The notes beneath the pieces were generated by a model. The model was not told where the DNA came from, ran no database searches, and worked only from the letters and a program-made list of their open reading frames with translations. From an uncultured Ilumatobacter sp. (lineage in GTDB: Bacteria; Actinomycetota; Acidimicrobiia; Acidimicrobiales; Ilumatobacteraceae): a stretch of DNA of 49,950 nt. Shown here piece by piece: positions 23,074 to 34,662 of this stretch. The translations under genes were made by a program, and so were the position numbers. Location of the stretch: positions 1-49,950 of the forward strand of contig CALFRK010000091.1 of NCBI GenBank assembly GCA_937919625.1, read 5' to 3'. The stretch's first letter is position 1. The number at the start of each line of letters is the position of its first letter.

Positions 23074-24255
23074 ATGTCAGTAGTCAGTTTCAGCTCCGTC
23101 AGCAAGCAGTACAAAGGTGACGGTCCGTTGGCGGTCGATGCGCTTGATCTCACGATCGAAGATGGCGAGTTCATGGTGCTCGTCGGACCGTCGGGGTGCG
23201 GCAAGTCGACCGCCCTGCGCATGATTGCCGGGCTCGAGGAGATCACCGGCGGCGAGCTGCGGATCGGCGAGCGTGTCGTCAACGACGTTCCGCCCGGCGA
23301 CCGCGACATCGCGATGGTGTTTCAGAACTACGCCCTGTATCCGCACATGACGGTGCGCGCCAACATCGGGTTCGCGCTCGAGGTCGCCAAGGTGCCCAAG
23401 GCCGAGATCAAGTCGCGTACCGAGGATGCCGCCGAGATGTTGGGGCTCACCGAATACCTCGATCGGCTCCCGAAGGCGCTCTCTGGTGGTCAGCGCCAGC
23501 GTGTCGCCATGGGGCGGGCGATCGTGCGCAGCCCGCAGGTCTTCTTGATGGACGAGCCGCTCTCGAACCTCGATGCCAAGCTGCGTGTGCAGATGCGATC
23601 CGAGATCATCCACATCCAGAAGCGGCTCGGCACCACGATGGTCTACGTCACCCACGACCAGATCGAGGCGATGACAATGGGCCACCGGGTGGCCGTAATG
23701 CGCAAGGGCCTGCTGCAGCAGGTGGCGGCGCCGCAGGACCTGTACCACCGGCCGGCCAACCTGTTTGTCGCCGCCTTCATCGGCAGCCCGGCGATGAATC
23801 TTGTCACCGCCGCAGTCGGCGGCAGCGCCGAGCGCCCGACCGTCACCTTCGCCGAGCACACGTTGGCGATCGACCACGGCGCGATCGAGCGCTATCCGAA
23901 GCTGCCGGATCGGATCGGTTCCACGGTGATCCTGGGCCTGCGCCCCGAACACTTCGTGATGGAGGGTGACGCCGACCTGCCCGACGATCAGAAACTCACG
24001 CTCAACGTCGACCTCGCCGAGGCGATGGGTGCCGAAGTACACATCCACGCCCACCTCGACGTGCCACCGGTCGAGTTGGACGGAGCGCCGGTCGCCGCCG
24101 AGGAGGGCGAGGAGGAGTTGTCGACGTCGACGACGAACATCATCGCCCGGGTCGAGGGCATCCACACCGTGCGCGAAGACGAAGATGTCCGGCTCGCCGT
24201 GAAGACCCACCTCGCCCACTTCTTCGATCCGGCCACAGGCGACCCGCTCCGTTGA
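23074..24255 (+). CDS. Sugar ABC transporter ATP-binding protein (MsmK/UgpC/MalK type)
   Basis: A 393-residue ATPase with the full set: Walker A GPSGCGKST, Q-loop VFQNYALYPHMTV, signature LSGGQRQR, Walker B VFLMDEPLSNLD and the switch His in VTHDQ. The C-terminal TOBE/OB regulatory domain (about 240-393) carries LGLRPEHF and an acidic insert EEGEEELSTSTT. The gene follows the permease by 12 bases. Unlike many actinobacteria, which share one MsmK-type ATPase among importers, this locus encodes its own. Confidence 0.93.
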   Translation: MSVVSFSSVSKQYKGDGPLAVDALDLTIEDGEFMVLVGPSGCGKSTALRMIAGLEEITGGELRIGERVVNDVPPGDRDIAMVFQNYALYPHMTVRANIGFALEVAKVPKAEIKSRTEDAAEMLGLTEYLDRLPKALSGGQRQRVAMGRAIVRSPQVFLMDEPLSNLDAKLRVQMRSEIIHIQKRLGTTMVYVTHDQIEAMTMGHRVAVMRKGLLQQVAAPQDLYHRPANLFVAAFIGSPAMNLVTAAVGGSAERPTVTFAEHTLAIDHGAIERYPKLPDRIGSTVILGLRPEHFVMEGDADLPDDQKLTLNVDLAEAMGAEVHIHAHLDVPPVELDGAPVAAEEGEEELSTSTTNIIARVEGIHTVREDEDVRLAVKTHLAHFFDPATGDPLR

Positions 24256-24326
24256 GCAGCCATCCCTGTTGACCCGCTGCCGACGGCACCCCCAGATCAC
24301 CCTCGAGAACTCCAAACCAGGCGGTC

Positions 24327-28130
<3,804 letters not shown>

Positions 28131-28152
28131 ATCGGGCTGGCTGCCGGGCCGG

Positions 28153-29697
28153 CTACCGGCTGTGTCCGGTCAGGCGCTCGACCACGTTGCGCGTGACCCG
28201 GCCGACCATCGGGTCGGTCAGCCCGAACACCCAGTCGGTGCTCCCGATCGTGACGACCTGACCGGCCTGACGACCGTAGGGGTGGCACGTCAGCATCACG
28301 GCGTTGCCGTGACGGGCCAGTGCCATCGCGTCGGGGCCACCACCGAACGCCCGCTCGGCGATGAACTCGATGTCGCCCTGATCGTCGAGGGCGGCGATCG
28401 ACGCCGGGTACTCGCCCATCGCCAGATTGCTGGCGGGCGTGACCGCCACCAGTTCGACGTCGGACGGATCGGGCAGCAACGGGTCGGTCACGATCACCGG
28501 CAGATTGACGTGATCGAACGTGAACCGGGTGCCGACGGTCTCGTACCCCACGACGCCGTCGTCGTCGCCGACCACGTCGCCGTAGTGCAGCCCGGTGCCC
28601 GCCAGCATCCAATGGTCGTCGCGGTAGACGACGAACCCGCCGATGCCCCGCGGTGTCGCCTGGCCGAACCGGCTGTACAGCCCGTACATCGATGAGGCTC
28701 CGAGGAAACGGCTCTCGGGCCTGCCGACGGCCGGATCACACCACATCCCCGTCATCGCCGAGGGATCGTCGGCGATAACCGGATCGTCGAGGTGAGCCGA
28801 GTACTTGTGGCACACCATCGCGCCGCCGTCGTCGGTGAGGCGGACCTGCCAGAACATCGTGTTGCCCGAAAACGAGGCGTAGTTGCCGCCAGCAGCCACG
28901 AAGCGCTCGACGGCGTCACGTTGCAGACCCGACCAGTACTCGTCGTGGCCTGCTCCGATCACCAGCTGATAGCCATCGGTCAGCCCCTCCAACCGCTCGA
29001 GATCGCTCGACACCGCATAGTCGAATTCGAGCCCAGCGCGTTCGGCCCACTCGACGAAACGGCGGTCGTAGGTGAACCAGCCGGCGGACCCCATGTATCC
29101 CGGGTAGCCGTGCTCGTAGCGGTAGCGCTGATAGATCTCGCCGTCGACATCGGGCTGCTCGCCGCGCCAGCGCGGGCGGGCCTTGCGGTCGTCGCGCTCG
29201 GTCTCGGGCCGCGTCAGCATGCCGCGCCCGAACGGCCGTTGGAATGAAACCTGGTGTCCCCCGGTGTAAAGGCTGCGTCCGCCCCAGTCGTTGTAGGCGT
29301 TCCAGGTGTTGGTTGCCAACACGAACAGGGCCCGCCGTCGAGGCGTCGAGGACCGCACGACGAAGCAGGCGTGGCCGAGGCGACGAGCTGGTGGCGCGTC
29401 GGCTGCCACCAACTCGACCAGGTAGAAGCCGCTCTGCCAGTTGTCGTCGACCGGGATTTGGACGGTGGCCTCCCAGCTGCATCCCGTGCTATCGGCGGTC
29501 ACCGGGGTCGGTTGCGCGGTGCCGGCGAGACCGTTGGCCGACCACACGATCTCCCTGGCAGCCCCCCAGCGCGAGACGGTGACGTCGAAGCTCGGCGCCC
29601 CTGTCGAGACACACAGCCCGACGGTCTCGCCGGCCGTGTAGCTCAACTGCTCGCAGTACCCCTCGATCGCGTCATAGTGCGTGATGACATCGGCCAT
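28153..29697 (-). CDS. N,N-dimethylformamidase large-subunit-like protein
   Basis: A 514-residue protein matching the beta/large subunit of N,N-dimethylformamidase and its many uncharacterised relatives. The diagnostic core is AGHDEYWSGLQRDAVERF followed by GGNYASFSGNTMFWQVR, with upstream NTWNAYNDWGG. In the characterised enzyme a mononuclear iron is held by two Tyr and one Glu; Y135 and Y254 are candidate Tyr ligands here. An N-terminal beta-rich region (1-120) looks like the lectin-like fold of this family. It starts nine bases after the galK stop, so the two are co-transcribed. The presence in a galactose operon hints at hydrolysis of an amide or a sugar-linked group; the substrate is unknown. 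Confidence 0.78.
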   Translation of the reverse strand: MADVITHYDAIEGYCEQLSYTAGETVGLCVSTGAPSFDVTVSRWGAAREIVWSANGLAGTAQPTPVTADSTGCSWEATVQIPVDDNWQSGFYLVELVAADAPPARRLGHACFVVRSSTPRRRALFVLATNTWNAYNDWGGRSLYTGGHQVSFQRPFGRGMLTRPETERDDRKARPRWRGEQPDVDGEIYQRYRYEHGYPGYMGSAGWFTYDRRFVEWAERAGLEFDYAVSSDLERLEGLTDGYQLVIGAGHDEYWSGLQRDAVERFVAAGGNYASFSGNTMFWQVRLTDDGGAMVCHKYSAHLDDPVIADDPSAMTGMWCDPAVGRPESRFLGASSMYGLYSRFGQATPRGIGGFVVYRDDHWMLAGTGLHYGDVVGDDDGVVGYETVGTRFTFDHVNLPVIVTDPLLPDPSDVELVAVTPASNLAMGEYPASIAALDDQGDIEFIAERAFGGGPDAMALARHGNAVMLTCHPYGRQAGQVVTIGSTDWVFGLTDPMVGRVTRNVVERLTGHSR

Positions 29698-29706
29698 TCC
29701 GACTGT

Positions 29707-30864
29707 CTAGCTCGGCCAGCGCGACTTTTCGATCACGCCGGCCCCTTCCGACGGCTCACAGATCCAAACACGGGCGGTGTGACCGTTGTATCGATAGTTG
29801 TCGAGTACCGACTGTATGAATGCCTCGGTCTGTTCGGCGTCGATCAGCGCGATCGCGCAACCGGCGAATCCGCCCCCCGTCATTCGGGCGCCGAGGCATC
29901 CTGGGCTGGCGAGGGCGACCTCGACGATCGCGTCGAGTCCGGGGCCGGACACCTCGAAGTCGTCGCGCAGGCTGATGTGGCTCTCGGACATCAGTCGACC
30001 GAGCTCGACAGTGTTACCGGCGGCCATCGCAGCCACGGCGTCGAGCGTTCGTTGGTTCTCGGTGACGATGTGGTGTGCTCTGCGGCGGTCGACGGCGTCG
30101 GGGATCGTGGCCACCTGCTCGAGCGAGGCGTCCCGCAGGGCATCGAGACCCAACTGGGCGACCGCCCGCTCACATGCGGCACGCCGGTCGCCGTAGGCCG
30201 CCTCTGCCAGCACGCGGCGCGTGCCGGTGTCCATGATGGCGATCGCTACACCTGCCGGCAGGGGCGCTGGTGACAGGGTGAGGGCGCGGCAGTCCATCAA
30301 GCTGGCGTGACCGGCGATCGCTCCAGCAGAGATGAACTGGTCCATGATGCCGCTCGGCAGCCCCACGATCTCGTTCTCGACGCGTTGACCGAGGTGGGCG
30401 ATGTCGATCGCCTCCCACGTTGCTCCCGCTCGTGTCAGCAGCGACGTGATGACCGCAACTTCGAGTGCCGCCGACGACGACAGGCTGGCGCCGGTGGGGA
30501 TGTCGGTGCTGATCGTCGCCCGCCATCCCCCGGTCGGAACACCGCGCTCGCCGAGCAGCCGGATGACGCCGACGATGTGTATCGCCCAACCCTCGACGTT
30601 GCGCGGGTCGCCGGCCGGATCGATCACGATCGATCCAAATCCTTCGGAGACGACGGTGACGAGCCCAACGAGCGGGTCACCGCTCGAACTGAGGGCGACG
30701 ACGGTGTCGAACGGCAGCGCCATCGGCAGCGTGAACCCGTCGTTGTAGTCGGTGTGTTCGCCGATCAGGTTGACCCGCCCGGGGGCGCGGACGAGCAACT
30801 CGGGCTCGCCCCAGAGCGCTCGATGTTCGGTGATCGCCCGTTTCACGGCAGTCAGATGGGCCAC
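29707..30864 (-). CDS. galK: Galactokinase
   Basis: A 385-residue GHMP kinase with the galactokinase signature GRVNLIGEHTDYNDGF at about residue 29, the ATP-binding GASLSSSAALEVA, a catalytic Asp region IMDQF and the C-terminal GARMTGGGFAGC. It phosphorylates galactose to galactose 1-phosphate for GalT. The GTG start at 30864 has no Shine-Dalgarno but TACATT lies six bases upstream, consistent with a leaderless mRNA. It heads a minus-strand operon with the DMFase-like gene and is divergent from the DUF3107 gene. Confidence 0.94.
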   Translation of the reverse strand: MAHLTAVKRAITEHRALWGEPELLVRAPGRVNLIGEHTDYNDGFTLPMALPFDTVVALSSSGDPLVGLVTVVSEGFGSIVIDPAGDPRNVEGWAIHIVGVIRLLGERGVPTGGWRATISTDIPTGASLSSSAALEVAVITSLLTRAGATWEAIDIAHLGQRVENEIVGLPSGIMDQFISAGAIAGHASLMDCRALTLSPAPLPAGVAIAIMDTGTRRVLAEAAYGDRRAACERAVAQLGLDALRDASLEQVATIPDAVDRRRAHHIVTENQRTLDAVAAMAAGNTVELGRLMSESHISLRDDFEVSGPGLDAIVEVALASPGCLGARMTGGGFAGCAIALIDAEQTEAFIQSVLDNYRYNGHTARVWICEPSEGAGVIEKSRWPS

Positions 30865-30908
30865 GAGCCGAATGTAGCGGGCCGGCGCTGGATGCGGATC
30901 GCCGGGTG

Positions 30909-30930
30909 GGCCGCTACCGTCTCAATCGTG
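30909..30930 (+). promoter_or_regulatory. Leaderless-type promoter of the DUF3107/ArsA operon
   Basis: TACCGT at 30915-30920 lies seven bases before the GTG at 30928, the distance of a -10 box to a transcription start. No Shine-Dalgarno is present. On the other strand galK has TACATT six bases before its GTG. Confidence 0.5.
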
Positions 30931-31158
30931 GACGTACGAATCGGTGTGACCCAGGCCGCTCGCGAGATCTCGTTGGAGGTGGAAGACGCAACACGCGAAG
31001 ATCTCAAGGCGCGCGTCGAGGCTGCCCTCAGCGGCGCCACTGACGTGTTGTGGATCACCGACAAGCGCGGCAAAGACGTCGGCGTGCCATCGGCCAAGAT
31101 TGCCTATGTCGAAGTCGGCTCGGCAGACGGCGAACGTCGCATCGGATTCGGCGGCTGA
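30928..31158 (+). CDS. DUF3107 family protein
   Basis: A 76-residue actinobacterial protein beginning VDVRIGVTQAAREISLEVED and ending AKIAYVEVGSADGERRIGFGG, which fits DUF3107. Function is unknown. It is small, acidic and has no membrane segment. The GTG start is probably leaderless. Its stop shares a base with the ATG of the first ArsA-like gene (TGATG), so it opens a four-gene operon of DUF3107, two ATPases and a methyltransferase. From memory the family lies near the pdtaS/whiB1 region in mycobacteria, which agrees with the neighbours here. Confidence 0.82.
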   Translation: MDVRIGVTQAAREISLEVEDATREDLKARVEAALSGATDVLWITDKRGKDVGVPSAKIAYVEVGSADGERRIGFGG

Positions 31159-32105
31159 TGCCTGCCGGGGTCGACGTGTCGATTCTCGACCGACGACTCG
31201 TCTTCGTCACCGGCAAGGGCGGTGTCGGTAAAACCTCGATCGCCGCCGCGCTGGCCCATCTCGCGGCGCAACGCGGCAAACGCACACTGGTCTGCGAGAT
31301 GGATGCCAAAGGTTCGTTGGCTGCCGCCTTCGATGTCGGCTCGCTGAAGTTCCAGCCACGTCAGATCGAACCGAATCTGTTCGCGATGACGATGACCACC
31401 GAGGACGCCCTCAAGGAGTATCTCCGACTGTTCGTCAAGCTGCCGTTGATCGGCAGGATCGGCCCGCTGGCGCGAACGTTCGACTTCCTGGCCGACGCCG
31501 CGCCCGGAGTGCGCGAGATTCTCGTGATCGGCAAGCTGTGCTACGAGGTTCGCGAACGGCACTACGACATCGTGATCGTCGACGCCGAAGCAACCGGGCA
31601 CATCGTTTCCCAGATCGGTGCGCCAACGACTATTCGCGAGATGGCGCAGGTCGGGCTTGTGCGCGACCAGACCGATTGGATGCTCAAGGTGCTGCACGAC
31701 ACATCGGTCACCGGCGTCGCCGTGGTTACCACACCCGAGGAGATGCCGGTCACCGAGACGCTGGCGCTGCTCGAGCGGTTGGAACGCGAGACCGGCGTGG
31801 CACCGACGTCTCTGATCGCCAATCGTGTGTTACCGAACCTATTCGAGGGGCCGCAACGCGATGTCGCAGATCGACTTGCCGAGATGTTGCCGCTGATCAA
31901 AAGTGAGGCGGGTCGCGGCGCCTCGGCGGTGCTCGAGGCGGCGCGCATCACCGAGGCCCGGCGTCAGATCGGTGCGGGGCACCTCGACCGCCTACGAGCC
32001 GAATCCGACCTGCCGATGCTGTGTGTGCCCGAACTGTTCACCAGAGCGACGGGCCGTCGTGTGGTCACCCTTGTGGCCGACGCCTTAGACGAGAAGGTGG
32101 GCTGA
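31158..32105 (+). CDS. ArsA-like ATPase, first of a pair
   Basis: A 315-residue SIMIBI-class ATPase of the ArsA/GET3 family. Deviant Walker A GKGGVGKTS at residue 18, switch I-type EMDAKGSLAAAF, and switch II IVIVDAEATGHIV. TGTPEEM-type region reads TTPEEMPVTE. It lacks obvious metal-binding cysteines of arsenite pumps. It forms an actinobacterial heteromeric pair with the next gene, as for Rv3679/Rv3680 in mycobacteria and the pair beside wblA in Streptomyces. ATG at 31158 overlaps the DUF3107 stop. The pair is thought to link redox or glycerol metabolism to an unknown client, but the biochemical role is unsettled. Confidence 0.87.
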   Translation: MPAGVDVSILDRRLVFVTGKGGVGKTSIAAALAHLAAQRGKRTLVCEMDAKGSLAAAFDVGSLKFQPRQIEPNLFAMTMTTEDALKEYLRLFVKLPLIGRIGPLARTFDFLADAAPGVREILVIGKLCYEVRERHYDIVIVDAEATGHIVSQIGAPTTIREMAQVGLVRDQTDWMLKVLHDTSVTGVAVVTTPEEMPVTETLALLERLERETGVAPTSLIANRVLPNLFEGPQRDVADRLAEMLPLIKSEAGRGASAVLEAARITEARRQIGAGHLDRLRAESDLPMLCVPELFTRATGRRVVTLVADALDEKVG

Positions 32106-33283
32106 TGGAGCGCCGCCGTCGCGCGACCGACCGCGCTGATTTGCTCGCCTTGATGGCGGCCAAGGAGATGGTGTTGGTGTGCGGCTCTGGCGGGGTCGGC
32201 AAAACTACCGTTGCTGCTGCGATGGCGGTGTCGGCGGTAACCGAGATCGGTGGGCGCGTGCTCGTGCTCACGGTCGATCCGGCGCGCCGCCTGGCCGATG
32301 CCCTGGGCGTCGGCCAGATCGGTAACGAGGCAACGCTCGTGCCCGCGTCGGCGTTCCTCGAAGCAGGTGTCGAGCCGCGCGGCGAGCTCTGGGCAGCGAT
32401 GCTCGACACCAAGGCAGGGTGGGACGATCTGATTCGACTGCATGCCCCCGACGCCAAGGTGCGCGAGGCGGTGCTGTCGAACTCGACGTACCAAAACGTC
32501 GCCAGCAGATTCGTGCAAAGCCACGACTATCTGGCGATGGAGCGGCTGCACGAGTTGCACTCGTCTGGCAAATATGACCTGATCATCGTCGACACGCCAC
32601 CGTCACGCAACGCTCTCGACATCCTCGATGCCCCGCGCCACATGAAGGAGTTCTTCAGGTCGTGGCTGCTGCGGTGGCTCACGGTTCCGTACCGATCGCG
32701 GCTGTTCACGATGGCGTCGAAGCCGTTCTACCAAATTGCCGATCGCATCCTCGGGTCGCGCTTTCTTCAGGACATCGCCGAATTCTTCATGCTGTTCCAG
32801 GCCATGGAGCGCGGCTTCGTACGGCATGCCAACGAGGTCGAGCGGTTACTGGCCGACCCGCGCACCACCTTCGTCGTGGTGTCCACCTTGGAAGCGGCGC
32901 CCAGCTACGAGGCCACCTATCTTGCACGCGAGCTGGTGCGGCGGGATTATCACCTCGGTGCGATCATTGCCAACCGCGTACTGCCTTTGTCGATGACGGC
33001 GAAGGCGTCGGCCACCAGCGCCCGCAAGATGGTCAAGGCGGCTGATGGAGAACTCGCCGATCGGATCGCCGAACAACTCGGTGTGTCATCGCAAATCGTT
33101 GGTGATGTGTTGACAGAGATCGGCACGAGGTTCCATGATGTCGCCGTCGTGGCGACCCGTGAAGCCGAACGCCGTTCCGAGCTGGCCGAGCTATGTCACC
33201 TCCTGGTCGCCGCCCCCATGCTCGACCGAGATGTGAACAACGTCGCCGACCTGCTCGAACTGGCGGCACACTTCACGTCATGA
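32105..33283 (+). CDS. ArsA-like ATPase, second of a pair
   Basis: A 392-residue ArsA-family ATPase with Walker A CGSGGVGKTTVAAAMA, LTVDPARRLADALG and the switch II VDTPPSRNALDILDAP. A middle helical region (FFRSWLLRWLTVPYRSRLF) is hydrophobic and could form the client groove, as in GET3-like proteins. The start ATG overlaps the stop of the first ATPase; its own stop overlaps the methyltransferase ATG. The two ATPases share under half of their sequence, so they most likely act as a heterodimer rather than as redundant copies. Confidence 0.88.
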   Translation: MERRRRATDRADLLALMAAKEMVLVCGSGGVGKTTVAAAMAVSAVTEIGGRVLVLTVDPARRLADALGVGQIGNEATLVPASAFLEAGVEPRGELWAAMLDTKAGWDDLIRLHAPDAKVREAVLSNSTYQNVASRFVQSHDYLAMERLHELHSSGKYDLIIVDTPPSRNALDILDAPRHMKEFFRSWLLRWLTVPYRSRLFTMASKPFYQIADRILGSRFLQDIAEFFMLFQAMERGFVRHANEVERLLADPRTTFVVVSTLEAAPSYEATYLARELVRRDYHLGAIIANRVLPLSMTAKASATSARKMVKAADGELADRIAEQLGVSSQIVGDVLTEIGTRFHDVAVVATREAERRSELAELCHLLVAAPMLDRDVNNVADLLELAAHFTS

Positions 33284-34554
33284 CCACATCGATCGAGCAC
33301 CTTCCCACACCGGGGGCGCGCCGTCTCGCCGTGCGCGTGACCCCCGATGCGATGCGCCAGATTCGAGGTGGGAGCCCGTGGCTCTACGACGGTTCGATCA
33401 CATCCGTCAGCCATTCCGGCGCTCCGGGCGACCTGGCGGTGGTATTCGACGAAGACCGCAACTTTGCTGCGATCGGGCTGTGGGACCCGACCTCGCCGAT
33501 CAGGCTCAAGGTTCTACACCGGGGCGCCCCGACACAGATCGACGGCGGCTTCTGGCGCACCGTGCTGTCGACGGCGCTCGACCGGCGCGCTGGTTTGGTG
33601 GCCGACGACGAAACGACGGCCTACCGCATTGTGCACGGCGAGAACGACGGGATGCCCGGCCTGGTGGTCGATCGATACGACCAGACGCTGGTCGTCAAGA
33701 TCTACACGCCTGCATGGTTTCCTCATCTGGGTCAGGTGCTCGATGCGCTCGTCGATCTGCTGTTGCCTGTGCGGATCGTGCTGCGGCTCAGCCGCGGGGT
33801 GGCGAACGGCGAGTCGTTTGGGCTCTCCGACGGTGACACTGTTTTTGGGCCGGCGCCCGAGGGGCCGGTGCCGTTCCGCGAGCGCGACCTAACGATGGAG
33901 GCCGACGTCGTACGCGGCCAGAAGACGGGGCATTTCCTCGATCAGCGTGACAACCGGGCACTCGTTCGCAGCATGGCCGAAGGGGCTTCGGTTCTCGATG
34001 TGTTTTCCAGCACCGGTGGGTTCTCGCTGGCCGCTGCAGCAGGTGGCGCCAAGTCGGTGCACCTGATCGACCAGTCGGCGCCCGCTCTCGAGACCGCCAA
34101 ACAAAACCTTGCCCACAATCATCGGCTCGGCGAAGTTCGACGTTGTCTGGTGCATGCCACCGTCGGCGATGCCTTCCAGGTGCTGATCGAGTTGGGCAAA
34201 CGAGGCGAGCAGTTCGACATAGTGATTCTCGACCCGCCGTCGTTCGCCAGTAACCAGGCCGCCGTGCCGCGGGCGCTGGCCGCTTATGCGCGACTGACCC
34301 GTCTCGGCCTGGCGGTCGTCAAACCCGGAGGCACGTTGATCCAGGCCTCGTGTTCGAGTCGCGTCACGAACGACGAATTCGTGTCGACCGTGCTCAACGC
34401 TGCCGCGTCGGCAGGCGTCGATGTACATGTGACCCGCCGCACCGGGCACGCCGTCGATCACCCGATCGGCTTCGAGTTCGGCAGCTACCTGAAGGCCGTA
34501 TATCTGTCCGTGCGAAGTGTGTCAGGCGCACTCCGAACGAATCCTGCTCGGTGA
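33280..34554 (+). CDS. RlmI-like class I SAM-dependent rRNA methyltransferase
   Basis: A 424-residue protein with an N-terminal PUA-like RNA-binding domain (about 15-95; RQIRGGSPWLYDGSI), an RlmI-type linker, and a Rossmann methyltransferase domain. Motifs include GQKTGHFLDQRDNR, SAM motif VLDVFSSTGGFSLAAA, VHLIDQSAPALE and the catalytic-motif DPPSFAS with the following QASCSSRV Cys. This architecture is that of 23S rRNA m5C methyltransferase RlmI. The last 14 or so residues are encoded by a copy of a 24-bp interspersed repeat, so the natural C terminus was probably extended. It is the last gene of the operon starting at 30928. Confidence 0.86.
   Translation: MTTSIEHLPTPGARRLAVRVTPDAMRQIRGGSPWLYDGSITSVSHSGAPGDLAVVFDEDRNFAAIGLWDPTSPIRLKVLHRGAPTQIDGGFWRTVLSTALDRRAGLVADDETTAYRIVHGENDGMPGLVVDRYDQTLVVKIYTPAWFPHLGQVLDALVDLLLPVRIVLRLSRGVANGESFGLSDGDTVFGPAPEGPVPFRERDLTMEADVVRGQKTGHFLDQRDNRALVRSMAEGASVLDVFSSTGGFSLAAAAGGAKSVHLIDQSAPALETAKQNLAHNHRLGEVRRCLVHATVGDAFQVLIELGKRGEQFDIVILDPPSFASNQAAVPRALAAYARLTRLGLAVVKPGGTLIQASCSSRVTNDEFVSTVLNAAASAGVDVHVTRRTGHAVDHPIGFEFGSYLKAVYLSVRSVSGALRTNPAR
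34510..34533 (+). repeat. 24-bp repeat, copy 1 (inside the end of rlmI-like gene)
   Basis: Begins GTGCGAAGTGTGTCAG and ends CGCACTC. It differs from copy 2 at a single base and supplies coding sequence for residues near the C terminus of the methyltransferase. Confidence 0.85.
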
Positions 34555-34557
34555 CCA

Positions 34558-34596
34558 GCGTGCGTGCGAAGTGTGTCAGACGCACTCAGCGCACGC
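34558..34596 (+). terminator. Imperfect hairpin holding 24-bp repeat copy 2
   Basis: Outer arms GCGTGCG (34558-34564) and CGCACGC (34590-34596) pair perfectly; inner AGTGTG pairs with CGCACT through one G-T. The second repeat copy spans 34564-34587. Located right after the rlmI-like stop, it may end the DUF3107-ArsA-ArsA-methyltransferase transcript. No T-run follows. Confidence 0.5.
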
Positions 34597-34662
34597 CCTG
34601 ATGCGCGTCTCTTGGGCGTGGTCGCATGAGTTGGCGCGCGAATCGGCAAGACTCAGGTAACG

